Part shown: piece by piece, positions 11,716 through 22,341 of the stretch
Position numbering within the stretch: position 1 is the first letter of the stretch
Layout: the number at the start of each line of letters is the position of its first letter
NCBI GenBank assembly: GCA_015039365.1
Contig: WION01000009.1
Span: forward strand, 868,001-932,000
Origin: Amanita rubescens
Taxonomy: Eukaryota > Basidiomycota > Agaricomycetes > Agaricales > Amanitaceae
Reading direction: 5' to 3'
DNA: 64,000 nt
Position numbers and translations under genes: made by a program
Notes under the pieces: model-generated
The model's database searches: none
Told to the model about the DNA's origin: nothing
The model's input: only the letters and a program-made list of their open reading frames with translations

Positions 11716-13418
11716 ATGTCTTACGCCGCTTACCATCTATTACCCGCTGCCAATCGAGTGCCCTTCGAGCTATGGAGCATCATTTCGAACGAGTTTAGCG
11801 TTCAGGACCTCGCGAGGTACTGTGGCGTTAACCGACCGCTGTTCGAAATTGCGATGGAGAAACTTTACCGACGGATGAAGGTCTGTTCATTTGACTGGCC
11901 TTGGTGCGAGAGGTTCGAAGACGTGTTGAGGTGAGCGTTCCGCAGTGGTTATCCTCAACGCGACTGACTTTGATCTCTCCTCCTCGCGTCCGTTTGGCAG
12001 TAAGCCCGTCGTTGCACCTCGTGTCAGAAGTCTGGGGCTGGACATGAGGTCAGCTTTGCACCTCACTAGGTCCGAACTCCGAGTAAGTGGGGCCTGTCTC
12101 GAGGCTTGTTTCGAGAATACCGTAATTAATAACTCGCGATCATTCAGGAAGAGCACTGCCGCTGCCACGGCAAGGATGCTGCGCGTTATACGGAAGAAGA
12201 CATGTTTCGAGATATCGTTCGTGGTTTTGAGAGCATTGAAGCTCTTCAGTTGTGTTCCTGCCAGGTGCACTATGATTCCCTCCGGACACCGTTGTTGCAC
12301 CAAACGTCGCGTCTTGCCAAAGTATTTGGAGAGATATTGCCGAAACTGAAAACCCTCAACCTCCAAGTCCATCCCGAGACATTCATTGAACTCGTCGAGG
12401 CCTCGCCCTCGGTGACGCTACAATTGCAGGAGCTTTCCATCACCTTGGACTCCAGTCTATACAATAGCTCGGAGAGATTCTGCGAGGCGCTTGCGAAATT
12501 GATCGCCAGAGTCTCCCATTCTTTAACCAGCCTCAAGCTCATTGCACCCTACGATAACCTGCATGTGCCTCACCACCTCTTCCCGTTCCTCGGTCGCACA
12601 AGATTACCTCAACTATCAAAGGTCTGGTTTGGACTACACACACGCCCTTACTACGACGCTGTGCCAAACTTGGATGGTCTAAACATGTTCCTGTGCAACC
12701 ACGCCGCACAATTAGAAGAGTTGCATCTCACGTTCTATCAACGTGGGATGCTGTCACTTCCAACCCCATCTCTGTTAGAGTGGTATCAGCGGTGTTTCCA
12801 GGGCGTCCCTGTCGGCTCCAAGCTCAAGAATTTGTGGCTGGGGTCGTGTCATGCACAAGAGCTTGTCCCACTGTACACCTCTATTCTCGGGCCGGTTTTC
12901 CCCACCGTGACGTCACTGCTGTGCGTGAGGGCGCAACTCGACTTTGACCAACTCGAGGCGTTGTTATCGATTCCATCATGTGCTCAGCTCAAGTCGTTGG
13001 TGCTGTATTACAAGGGTGTCCTGAATCAGCAACTTGCGGATCTGTTCGCTGAAAAGTGCCCTGAACTTGAACAACTCTGCATTCGGTATGACAGGAGTAC
13101 GTACAAGCAGGAGGTAGGCTCTCGAGTTCTTCGGTTCTTTGACATTGTGAATTTACCAAATCTTACGTTCAGGCTCCCTTCCAGAATGTGTTTAATTCGC
13201 AATCGTGGAAATCGATAGGAGAGAAGGACGAGTGGTCACACAAGGTGTTCCTTGTTTGGCCTCAAGGCCTGTATATGAAACTGGCACGGGGTTCATGCAC
13301 CGAAGGCGTGGAACAACTGATGCCCGCTGATATGCAGGTGTACGGCTATACGTGTGAAACCTGTGCAAAGCCAGAGGAAGATGAGTCAAGCAAGCGGAAT
13401 CAATGCGTCGTTCAATGA
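11716..13418 (+). CDS. F-box/LRR-like protein, copy A
   Basis: Join(11716-11930, 12001-12082, 12148-13113, 13173-13418), 502 residues. The F-box-like start is RVPFELWSIISNEFSVQDLA followed by RYCGVNRPLFEIAMEKLY. A leucine-rich body with regularly spaced hydrophobics follows (LQLQELSITLDSSLY, SHSLTSLKLIAP, LEQLCIRYDR). The final exon encodes FNSQSWKSIGEKDEWSHKVF and ends CVVQ. Such proteins are substrate adaptors of SCF ubiquitin ligases; the target is unknown. Exon 3 is 966 nt in both copies. The last intron (GTAGGC...TTCAG) was chosen because it joins the frame carrying the C-terminal exon. Followed by a pirin gene, as in copy B. Confidence 0.85.
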
Positions 13419-14270
13419 TTTTTGGCCACTTGTCCAAAGCTTGTTGGTTATCAATGTTCGTTAACGTTTACGAGTCACATATTTATCATTCTTTCGTACA
13501 TTTTTACAGTATTATTGATACTAGTCTAGGTCATAACCTGACTGTACGAGTATAAACCAATTTGCCGCGTAATCACCACACAAATTTAAAACGCACTCTA
13601 ACGCCGATGGTCTGCTTCACATTTGCAGTGCTGAGTTGCCAAGGCTGATGGTTCCTCAACTATTTGCGGATAACGACTCCCTACAGCGTCATCGATAGAA
13701 TCATCGTAACTTCTGAACGTGTTAAAGTCATATAAACCCCACTTCGAGGTGACATGAACGCCAGTTTCCGTGACCATGTGTCTGGCGGTCCATTGGAACT
13801 GCTGCCTTGTGTGAAGAGTTGCGGTCAGTCCCCACCGCGTTCATTGTACTAATGACATTATTTGTCAACCAGTAGTTACCTAATACGGCAGGTGTCAAAT
13901 ATTTGTCATTCATACACTTTGACTTGTCGACAAAGACTGGAACCTCCTGGATCTGTCTCTATGCGAGTTTTATGCTTCAAATGGCCTTCAAGTTCAAGCA
14001 CTTCCAATCGGACTTCGGATTTCGTGGCCGTCGGTCGCATGACCTGGATGACGTATTATTAAGACCTACGTCGTGAGGCCCGAGACCTGAGGGTTCGCGT
14101 CCCTAGGAGTTATGATGACGGATGGTGAAGGGCCTCTTGTAAACTGGATACTGGCGTGGTAAGACCTGGTAAGACTCCTTACTACGTTGTGGTGTTAAGT
14201 CTAAGCGGGTCTATAAGCGGCTGACAAACACCTTGCACGTCGTGGGTTTGGGTGGGTACTCCTGCTACAA
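13419..14270. other. Intergenic between F-box A and pirin A
   Basis: No gene. Parts recur at 15480-15980 (after pirin A). The last about 60 bp, including GTCTATAAGCGGCTGACAAA, recur before pirin B at about 27290. Confidence 0.6.
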
Positions 14271-15181
14271 ATGCGGACAATCGTCATAGTACTTATTGCG
14301 CTCACAGTCGCTCTCTTGTCTACATTGTACTCAACGATGACCTCGTCGGCTATCAGGATTCTGCCTCGTCTTAGCCAATTCCGTGGCCATGGTGATTATG
14401 GCTGGCTCAAGACATTCCACACATTCTCGTTTGTATCCTACCATGACCCCGCCCACGAATCTTATGGCCCACTGAGGGTCATCAACGAAGATCGGGTCGC
14501 GACAAAGAGGGGGTTCGACACCCATTCCCATCACGAGTTTGAAATATTTTCCTACATTGTGTCCGGAGAGCTTCAGCAGTGAGCTTTCTTCTCGCTTCTA
14601 TCTCACCCATTTGACTGACTGGTATTTTTGACAGCAACGATTCGATGGGCAACACTGAAGTCATTGGCCGAGGAGATATTCAGATGACCTCTACAGGGAC
14701 AGGCATATCACATTCCGAGTTTGTTCATGGTTCCGGACCTGTGCACTTTCTACAGATTTGGTCTACCCCGCACACGCGGGGTCTTAAACCAGCATATTTC
14801 ACTCGACATTTTTCCGATGCCGAGAAACTGAATAAGTGGGCGCGGGTGGTAGCTCCTGTCGGTTCGGAGGGCGTTGATGATAAACGCGAGGCGGCGGGGC
14901 CTGCGCCTGTTCACAGCGCGTTGACGATGTACGCGAGTCTGATTGAAAATGGTTTGAAGCTTGAACGCGAGATAAAGAGCAAGAAAGGTTACGTGCATGT
15001 GGTGATGACAAGTGGATATAAAGAAGGTGCCGGCGAAGGCGCGGCGGTGCGACTAGCGAGCGGAGGCGAGGATGTGATACTCCGCGAAGGAGATGGAGCA
15101 TATTTGGCAGGGAAGGGAGGGCTTGTGGTTGAGAACGTCGGGGAGTCGCGGGCGGAGGTGGTGGTGTTTGAACTTGACTAG
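14271..15181 (+). CDS. Pirin-family protein with N-terminal hydrophobic anchor, copy A
   Basis: Join(14271-14578, 14635-15181), 284 residues. The pirin cupin core has [20 protein letters not shown], then DSMGN and GTGISHSEF, which supply the metal ligands (His-x-His near residues 84-86; His and Glu near 127-129). [10 protein letters not shown] and the C-terminal bicupin half ([24 protein letters not shown]) follow. Pirins are Fe-binding bicupins, some acting as quercetin dioxygenase or transcription cofactor. Unusually, the protein starts MRTIVIVLIALTVALLSTLY, a signal-anchor-like helix. The intron is at the same site, and exons have the same length, as in copy B. Confidence 0.93.
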
Positions 15182-16873
15182 TAGTAGTAGCAACGGACTC
15201 TGGAGCGTTACATATTGTCACATCCTGTTTTCTTACCATCACCTTCGTTCCCTAGATTTACAATCCTTTTCTACTTCCTTCCATAATAACATCTTTCAAA
15301 TCCTCGACCTTGGCCCAAGATAGCTTTCGCCATCACGGAAATTGATCGAACAGGAGGACGAGTGGTCACACAGGCTCATGCACCAAAAGCATGGAACAGC
15401 TGCTGATATGTAGACGTACGGCTATACATATGAAACCTGCGCAAGGCCGGAGGATGATGGGTCAAGCCGGAATCAATGCGTCGTTTAATGATTTTTGGCC
15501 ACTTGTCCAAGGTTCGTTAACGTTTACGAGTCACATATTTATCAATTTTTCGTACAATTTTACAGTATTCTTGATACTAGTCTAGGTATAACTTGACTGG
15601 ACAATTAAAACGCTGTTCACCAATTTGCCGCGTTATTACTTCACAAATTTAATCCTGCACTCTAACACCGATCGTCCAATACTTCTTGACTCGAGTTGCG
15701 AAGATTGATGGTTACTCAACTATTTGCGGATAACGATCCCCTAAGGCGTTGATAGAATCCTCGGAGAGTGAATTCAGAAGGGGTTGAATCCATTAGACCC
15801 CACATCAAGGTGACATGCACGCTAGTTGCCGTGATCAGGTATCTGGCGTTCCGTTGGAACTCTGCCTTGTTCAGAATGGTGTTAATCCCTACACGTTTGT
15901 TGTACTGATGTCGACCGTTGGGTCCATTAGTAGTTATTCAACCAGTCTAATATGGGGGTCGTGAAGTATTTATCGCGCAGGTCACTCAGATCCTATGATC
16001 ATGCATATCAGTGCGTGTTGTTTAATCTGGGAATGTTTGACCGACATTGATCGGATCGGTGCATGTGCAGGGTGCTGTTATCGCATGATGTCGAAGGAAA
16101 ATAATTACTCCGAGGCGACGCATGTATGCCTACTGTTCCTCTTGATCATAGATGAGTTAATTTGACAGAATATGCTTTTACTACTGACGAGAAACAAATT
16201 ACAGTGTCCGTTCCCAGCGCAGAGCTTGGTAACCGGCTAATCCCTTCATGTTTCAACGCAATATGCCAGAATATGCCTTTATCGATAATTACTTAACGAT
16301 GGTACACGATCTCTTGAAGTAAATCGAACCGGGATGGACCGACTGAGCTAAAGTAGAACTAGCCGTGAAGCTACCATTTGTCATTCATTGGTGATAAACC
16401 GGGCTACCCCCAAGGGGACAAATGAAGCACAGCATTCATCCAAATTCGTGGGTGTCTGGGACTCCGGTATATCGTTCCGGGGGTTTCGTAATGCGGTCTA
16501 CGTCGTGCACGTGTGCATTCCTTTCCTCTTCTTGACCCCCAGTGCACAGCAGACGCCTACCTCGCACATTTATCTGTTTGTTTCACTTGCAGATATCATT
16601 GCTGACGTGTTTATCTCGCAATATCTCTTACACACCTCTGCATTCAACTTCAGCTCACTAATCTTTTTACATCAGCAGTGACTTCTTGTACACGTCATTT
16701 TGGCCTCACTGTGACCAACACGGTGTTTCTTGTATTCTGTGTTCTTTTTGACAGCAAGACACTAGCATTGCTGTCTGGTGTACTATCTTGTAGGTTGTAC
16801 CATGTGCTCTTCTCTCCAACTTAGCATTGTTTTAGGACACTGGGATCCCCTGTTGAAACATCTGTGAATTGTG
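15182..16873. other. Duplication scar with gene fragments; otherwise empty
   Basis: 15255-15321 equals the leader plus first codons of the membrane-protein gene at 28368. 15340-15500 is a decayed piece of the F-box last exon, and 15500-15960 matches the F-box 3' flank at 13430-13900. From about 16000 to 16873 no gene is recognised; the frame at 16388-16681 has no domain. Confidence 0.6.
15340..15500 (+). pseudogene. Third, truncated copy of the F-box last exon
   Basis: GAGGACGAGTGGTCACACA and the following TGCACCAAAAGCATGGAACA, GAAACCTGCGCAAGGCCGGA and CAATGCGTCGTT copy 13228-13416 in order, with deletions (most of the MKLARG segment is missing). The 3' flank also matches. It is preceded directly by the first bases of the membrane-protein gene, so it marks a tandem-duplication junction. 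Confidence 0.75.
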
Positions 16874-19800
16874 ATGGCTGAATCAAGTAGGCTGACTGAA
16901 TTTGTACAACATAGTATTTAACCTGTAATTTATACAGATGTGGGGGATATGGAAATACTCCAACAGCGCTACAACTGTCCCTGTTTTCGTATCCTTGTCA
17001 TAGGCAGGGCCAATGCAGGCAAGACAACTATTCTTGAGAAGGTCTGTGGTGCAAAAAAGGGAACAACACCTATCATATATAATGAGAATGGTAAGTTGAA
17101 CAAAAGCAAGCAGCTGCTTGTAAATAACCAGTACATTTAGATGAACAATTGATGCCTTCTGAGATAGATTTGATCCCCTCAGCTGAGGTAAGTTGAATGG
17201 TTCAAGTTCATAATGGTTACCACACTGGACAACAACTGTTCTTCAGAGAGGCATGCACAATATTGAGCATCAGATTACATACCCTGGAAGCAACTTCATC
17301 TTCCATGACTCTAAAGGTTTTGAAGCTGGTGCAATTGAGGAGATAAAAGATGTTTGGGCATTCATTGAGAAAAGGTCCTCTAAAACTGAGTTGAAGAATC
17401 AAATACATGTTATCTGGTAAAAATCTGATATTGATTGCTCACATGACCAACTAACAAGAAGCCTTTCTTAGGTATTGCATACCCATGGATGGCCCTCGCC
17501 CTCTGTTAGATGCAGAACTTCAGTTCTTTAGTAAAGGCACAGGGAAAGGTAAGTTCTGAGGTCAATTGTCTAATGTCATTTGGATATGTTGCTAAGCATA
17601 GCCGGTTACCACTTGACTTTTCTGTTCTTCCCATTATGTAAACAAGACACATTAAAAACATCGTTACAGTTCCCTTGGTGACCATTTTCACAAAATTTGA
17701 TGGTCAAATCATCCAAGAATATGGTAAATTGGATGAAACCAAACATGAAAATAAGTGGGACAAAGCCAAAGAAAATGCTGAAGCTACTTTTCAGAGAGTT
17801 TATCTTCCTAAAGTTTTGGATACTGAGCACCCTCCAAGATCCTATGTACGATTGCAAGGTGAGAGTAATGAACATATCTGGCCTTGCACAAGATTAAATG
17901 ACTTTGTTGAGCAGATATGGACATTCCAGAGAGCAACTGTCCTGAATTGACTGAGAAGACAGCTGATGTAATTGACAACACTAGTTTATATCAGCTATTT
18001 GTTTCAACACAAATGAACAACCTTGATCTCTGTGTTAAGGCAGCACTGAAGTGAGCATTGCATTTTAAATATTGATTTTTGAGTTCAAACTTGGATATTA
18101 TTAGATATGCATTTGATGGAAGTAAACCTGCACTGTGGGATAGTTTCTTCAGGGTTCTTTGCAGGTTTCCGCACTACTGGGTAGATTGCAAAATGCTTTG
18201 ATGTGGACATTCAAATTACTGACTCAAAAAAGGTTGATAGCAATGTAAGTTTTCTTAAACTCTGGTGGCCCTGGATGACATTCAAAGCAGTTTGTAAGTC
18301 AAGTTTCTGATAAAGGGCTTGGTAGGCTGATATTATGTTCAGGATGTATGTTTTATTTCTGTGCATGAGGCATCATCCAATTTTGTGCTAAATAGCAAGA
18401 TACCACAAATGTCAGTAATCATCATCTATTCTGAATCTGGATTTGATAATAGATACATAACAGTGGGTAAGTGACATATGGGTGTTTGTGAATTTCTGAT
18501 GTCATGGTATGATAGACTGTGAGTGTAACATGGGATCCATTATTTGTTGCATCTTATCACACCACCACCAGCTAGTGAGTGAATATCTAGAATTAATCAC
18601 CTAAGCAATTTCTGATATCACCTTCAAATACCTGACAAACAGGTAAGTGATACCAGTCAAGCAATTTCATTTACATATCATATCTTACCTAATTATCAAA
18701 GCATGTGAGTTGTCTTTGCTAATATGTATATGACCTATGTAACTACAACTTATAATTAATTCATGTTAGGGAGTGAGTAATCTTTTACTGTCAAGCAGCC
18801 TCACAACATCTTGTTCATGAATAACAGAAAGTGGGTAACCCTGTAGTTCATGTTCCTGAGGCAGTCTCACTACATTTTATGTCCAACAGGGAGTAAGCAA
18901 TGATGCTATACTGCTAGGCAGTCTCACTGCATCTTACTGTTGACCAACAGAAAGCAAGTGATATGGACTTTTTTAAAAATTATTCAGCCTTGTGACCTCC
19001 AATGATGAACAGCTTGTCAGTGCACCACTTTTTTGTTGCCAATTCATCATGTCCTTATGATATTACCAACAGAAAGTGAGTACACTTTGTTTCCATTATT
19101 CATCTTTGTGACCTCTATCTCATGATGAACTTCAGCTAGTTAGTGCATTGCTTTTTTGCTATCAATTTATCATGTCCTCATGCCATTACCCATAGACTGT
19201 GAGTAACAATACATTTTTCCAATACATCATGTGTCAATCCATGATCAACAGCTTGTGAGTGATACTGCACTATTTTTAGCCATACAGTATTATCAAATTC
19301 CATCTCATAACAAACAGTTTGTGAGTAGTTATATATTTTAAAAATATAAGAAGTAATAGTATCTTGTGTAATGACAAACAGGGAGTGAGTGACACTCTCT
19401 TTCTTCTACCACACAATCTTATCACTTCTTCTCATCAGCTTGTCAGTGATACTCCACTTTTTAAGTTATGTAGTTCCATCAAATCTCATGATATGACACC
19501 CAAATAGGATGTGAGTATGGCATATGCCACTCATCACCACACTCACATAATCATGTTGCTATTAGATGGTGGGTTGTGCCATACCATTTTCTGTCATACA
19601 ATCTCATAGAATCAAAATCACATCCTATGGGCAACAGTTTGTGGGTGATACTCTGCTTTCATCAGTGAAACAGCCTTCACTTCCTGTCTTATAACCACCA
19701 GCATGTTAGTGATGTTACATTTTTCTCAGTCTGGAAATCTCATCTCATCTCATCTCCCCACAAAAGAATGTAAGCAATTCTGCTCCCTTTTTGAAGTCTC

Positions 19801-21560
19801 ATTCACACATATTTACATACTATGACCAACAGTACGTAAGTGGCATCATAGCTGAGCCTTCCACAAGCATCTCACTTTGCACCATAGTTTGTGAGTGACA
19901 CAATACACTTGTTTCAGCAGTCTCATCACATACATACATACATATTACATATCATATGAAGAATGTGAATGGCCTTCTTCCCCTCTCAAGCATTCCATCA
20001 TGTCTCATGCCATAACCTTCAGATTGTAAGGTTTTGGAAGCCTCATGATTTCCTATCACATACATGCACATTTAATCAACAGGATGTGAGTGATAGTATC
20101 TTTGTCAGCCAGGCAATGTTTTCTTCATCATAACTACTAGACAGTGAGTTGCATTTACATTTTACTATTATACATGAGTCTCATCAAATACATTACATGA
20201 ATAAAAGAAAGTGAGGGGCATGGCCTTTTTTTTTTTTTAAAAAAAAGGCACCTTCACTCATCTATGTATTCCTGTGTTTAACTAACAGCGAGTGAGTGAC
20301 ATTTGATTTTCAGTAGTATGATCCTATCTGAACACATGATGCCACCAGTTTGTGAGTGTACTGCATTGCACTGCCATACTTTGTCACACTTCATCATGAC
20401 CAATAGAATGTGGGTAATATAGTACTATAACACTTTACTGCTAGGGCACATTTTTCACCTCTCACCCCATGACCAACAGCGTGTAAGTGACACTCCATAT
20501 TTCCTTTTATAGCTAGACAGTCTCCCCACACCCATTATCAGCTTGTGAGCAATGTTAAACCTTTACCAAGCAGTTTTATCACATCTTTTTGTGCGATTAA
20601 CAGCTTGTGAGTTTCTTTGTTTAGTACATACCCTGTTTTATGTCTAACATGATCAACAGGAAGTAAGTGACACATGTTTTCTGCTAGACACCTCTGAATC
20701 CCATAGCCAATAGCTAGTGAGACATTTCTGTTCTTTGTGCAGTTAACCTCACTTCTGAATCCTCATCTCACTATGCACTGGCACAGAGAGTGAGTGACAT
20801 TTTCAGTTTAGCAGAGTCTCACTTACCAGTCTCATCCTGCTTCAAAAAGACTGTGGGTATCATTGTGCTTTCTTCCAGACAGTTGCCTCATAAGTCATAC
20901 TACCACAACTAACAGCAAGTAAGTTAAACTTTACTGGCATACTGCAACCTTCCCTATACTTTTACCTAATTTCTGGTGCTAACATTATGGTCTATCTAGA
21001 TTGTAAAATACTATTGGTTTCACTGAAGTTGCTTCTTCTCAATGTTTGACTTTCTAGGTGAGTGGTGGGAATGTAGAATATATAATAAAGTTACTGATGC
21101 ACATGTCAGCTTGTGGGTTACTAGCATTTGATCTGAACTTCATTTTTGACAAGTCTTTGTTAATCCACAGAATGAACTTTCCCCTCTGTTTGGTGGTGGT
21201 GGTCCCTGGACAAGACTCTCAAAGAATGTAAGAGTTAATGTTACACTTCCATCCCTGTGTATACAGTATGCATTTAACAGTGTTTTAATCAGCCTACATC
21301 TTGCCGATTTTTAGTTGGTAATGTATTCTACTTTATTCAATTTTATATGCTAAGTACAGTATCTCTAAGCAATTATTATCATTGTCAAAAAATCATTCTG
21401 GATAAAAGAACCAATTCATCAAGCAGTTGCAGATGCTTACAAGGAGTTCAAATATGAAGGCTATGCAGAGAAACTTGTGATTGATATCACCTCTGTGTCC
21501 ATCCCATCTAAACATGAGGATTTACTTGCATACCTTTATGATTACATTATCCACATTTGA
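16874..21560 (+). CDS. G-domain GTPase-like protein with micro-exon array
   Basis: Exons read: 16874-16886, 16938-17090, 17141-17187, 17247-17416, 17472-17548, 17670-17858, 17915-18050 and 18105-about 18178, all with agreeing phases. G1 is GRANAGKTT, G3-like HDSKGFEAG and G4 TKFD, as in the expanded Agaricomycete G-domain family; then CPELTEKTADVID, MNNLDLCVKAALK and RFPHYW. Downstream come the triplet-exon array (separate entry), exon 21171-21227 (NELSPLFGGGGPWTRLSKN), a possible further triplet TTG at 21315, and a last exon from about 21336 to TGA 21558-21560 (EPIHQAVADAYKEFKYEGY, ending IIHI). The 5' half is well supported; continuity through the array is inferred. Very low CpG. Confidence 0.65.
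18245..21170 (+). repeat. Array of about 45 tandem introns separated by 3-nt exons
   Basis: Consecutive units of 46-81 nt each begin with a donor (about 18 are exactly GTGAGT; others GTAAGT, GTGGGT, GTCAGT, GTTAGT, one GCAAGT) and end in YAG, often AACAG with TGAC or CTAAC just upstream. Between AG and the next GT lie exactly three bases: for example TGG 18464, ACT 18516, CTA 18572, CAT 18702, GGA 18770, AAA 18828, ... CTT 20604, GAA 20660, CTA 20714, AGA 20787, ACT 20850, CAA 20916, ATT 21000, CTT 21110. One early exon is 15 nt (18396-18410). Two junctions have no exon (AG|GTAAGT 18643; AG|GTGAGT 21058). Read in phase 0, the triplets contain no stop; the end reads FNRLLELRTQIL into NELSPLF. 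Units share loose similarity (CAGTCTCATCACATC...CATGACCAACAG). Confidence 0.8.
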
Positions 21561-22341
21561 TGGTATGATCTGCTTTTTAAATCCAGATAAAATTTATGGC
21601 TGCTCATTATGCTTTCCAAAATAGGGTAAAAAGTGACTTGCACCTCCGAAACAATTTTTTGCTCCTAGTCATGATTGCATTTGTGTTGTACAATACTAGG
21701 TTTCTTTCCGATTCCCTAGGCCCTGCCTTCCCCTTTGAATACAAGTTTCAAGTTTCCACAGTTTCATTTTTACTCAATTTCTTCTTATTGCATATGATGC
21801 CCATCTGATCAGACTAATCCAAAGTCATTGTCAGCTATAATTACCATTCATCAAATGGAGATTTTGTTGACTTGAAACTAAATATTGCTTTTGAGATTCC
21901 AATATTGATTTTTGGCTATTGGCATTAGTGTGGGATCAATCTGAATACTAGTACTGCCAACTTTGTCCCGCTGCTCCCACGTCGATTTAACTGTTAGAGA
22001 TGTACTAGGAGGAGTTAATTATTAATTATATAAATATGGCGTCAGGGCGTCACTACCCATAGTATTTAGCCTGGTTACCCGCTATATATAGTACCCGGAC
22101 TTTTACACCAATACGCTCTGTCCGAGTCTCATTTCCGCTCATTCGCTCGACTTATTGTTAGCTCTTCACAACAAGTTTTGAATTCGAGTCCGTTTTCGTT
22201 GAACTTTCCGTACTACCTGTTGCTTAAGCTTCACGGACATTGCCGCTCTGTCTCATTTCCGCTCATTCGCTCACGCTCGAGTACTTATTGTTAGGTCTTT
22301 TCAATGAGTTTTGAAATTTGTCGTCGTCGGCTCTAGCCACC
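21561..22341. other. Intergenic; end of CpG-poor block and F-box promoter
   Basis: No gene. Composition returns to host-like near 21955. The promoter block TCTCATTTCCGCTCATTCGCTC...TTATTGTTAG occurs twice here (about 22129-22160 and 22250-22292) and once before copy A (about 11632). Confidence 0.6.

Noticed and set aside
18245..21170. Reading the 18-21 kb array as an ordinary AT-rich satellite
   Set aside because: Unit length varies from 46 to 81 nt, the only strict constants are splice signals and the 3-nt gap, and the gap bases vary freely. A plain satellite would not conserve AG-NNN-GT while losing the rest.
21596..21808. 70-codon hydrophobic frame after the GTPase gene
   Set aside because: AT-rich chance frame beyond the probable stop codon at 21558-21560; no link to upstream exons by splice sites.
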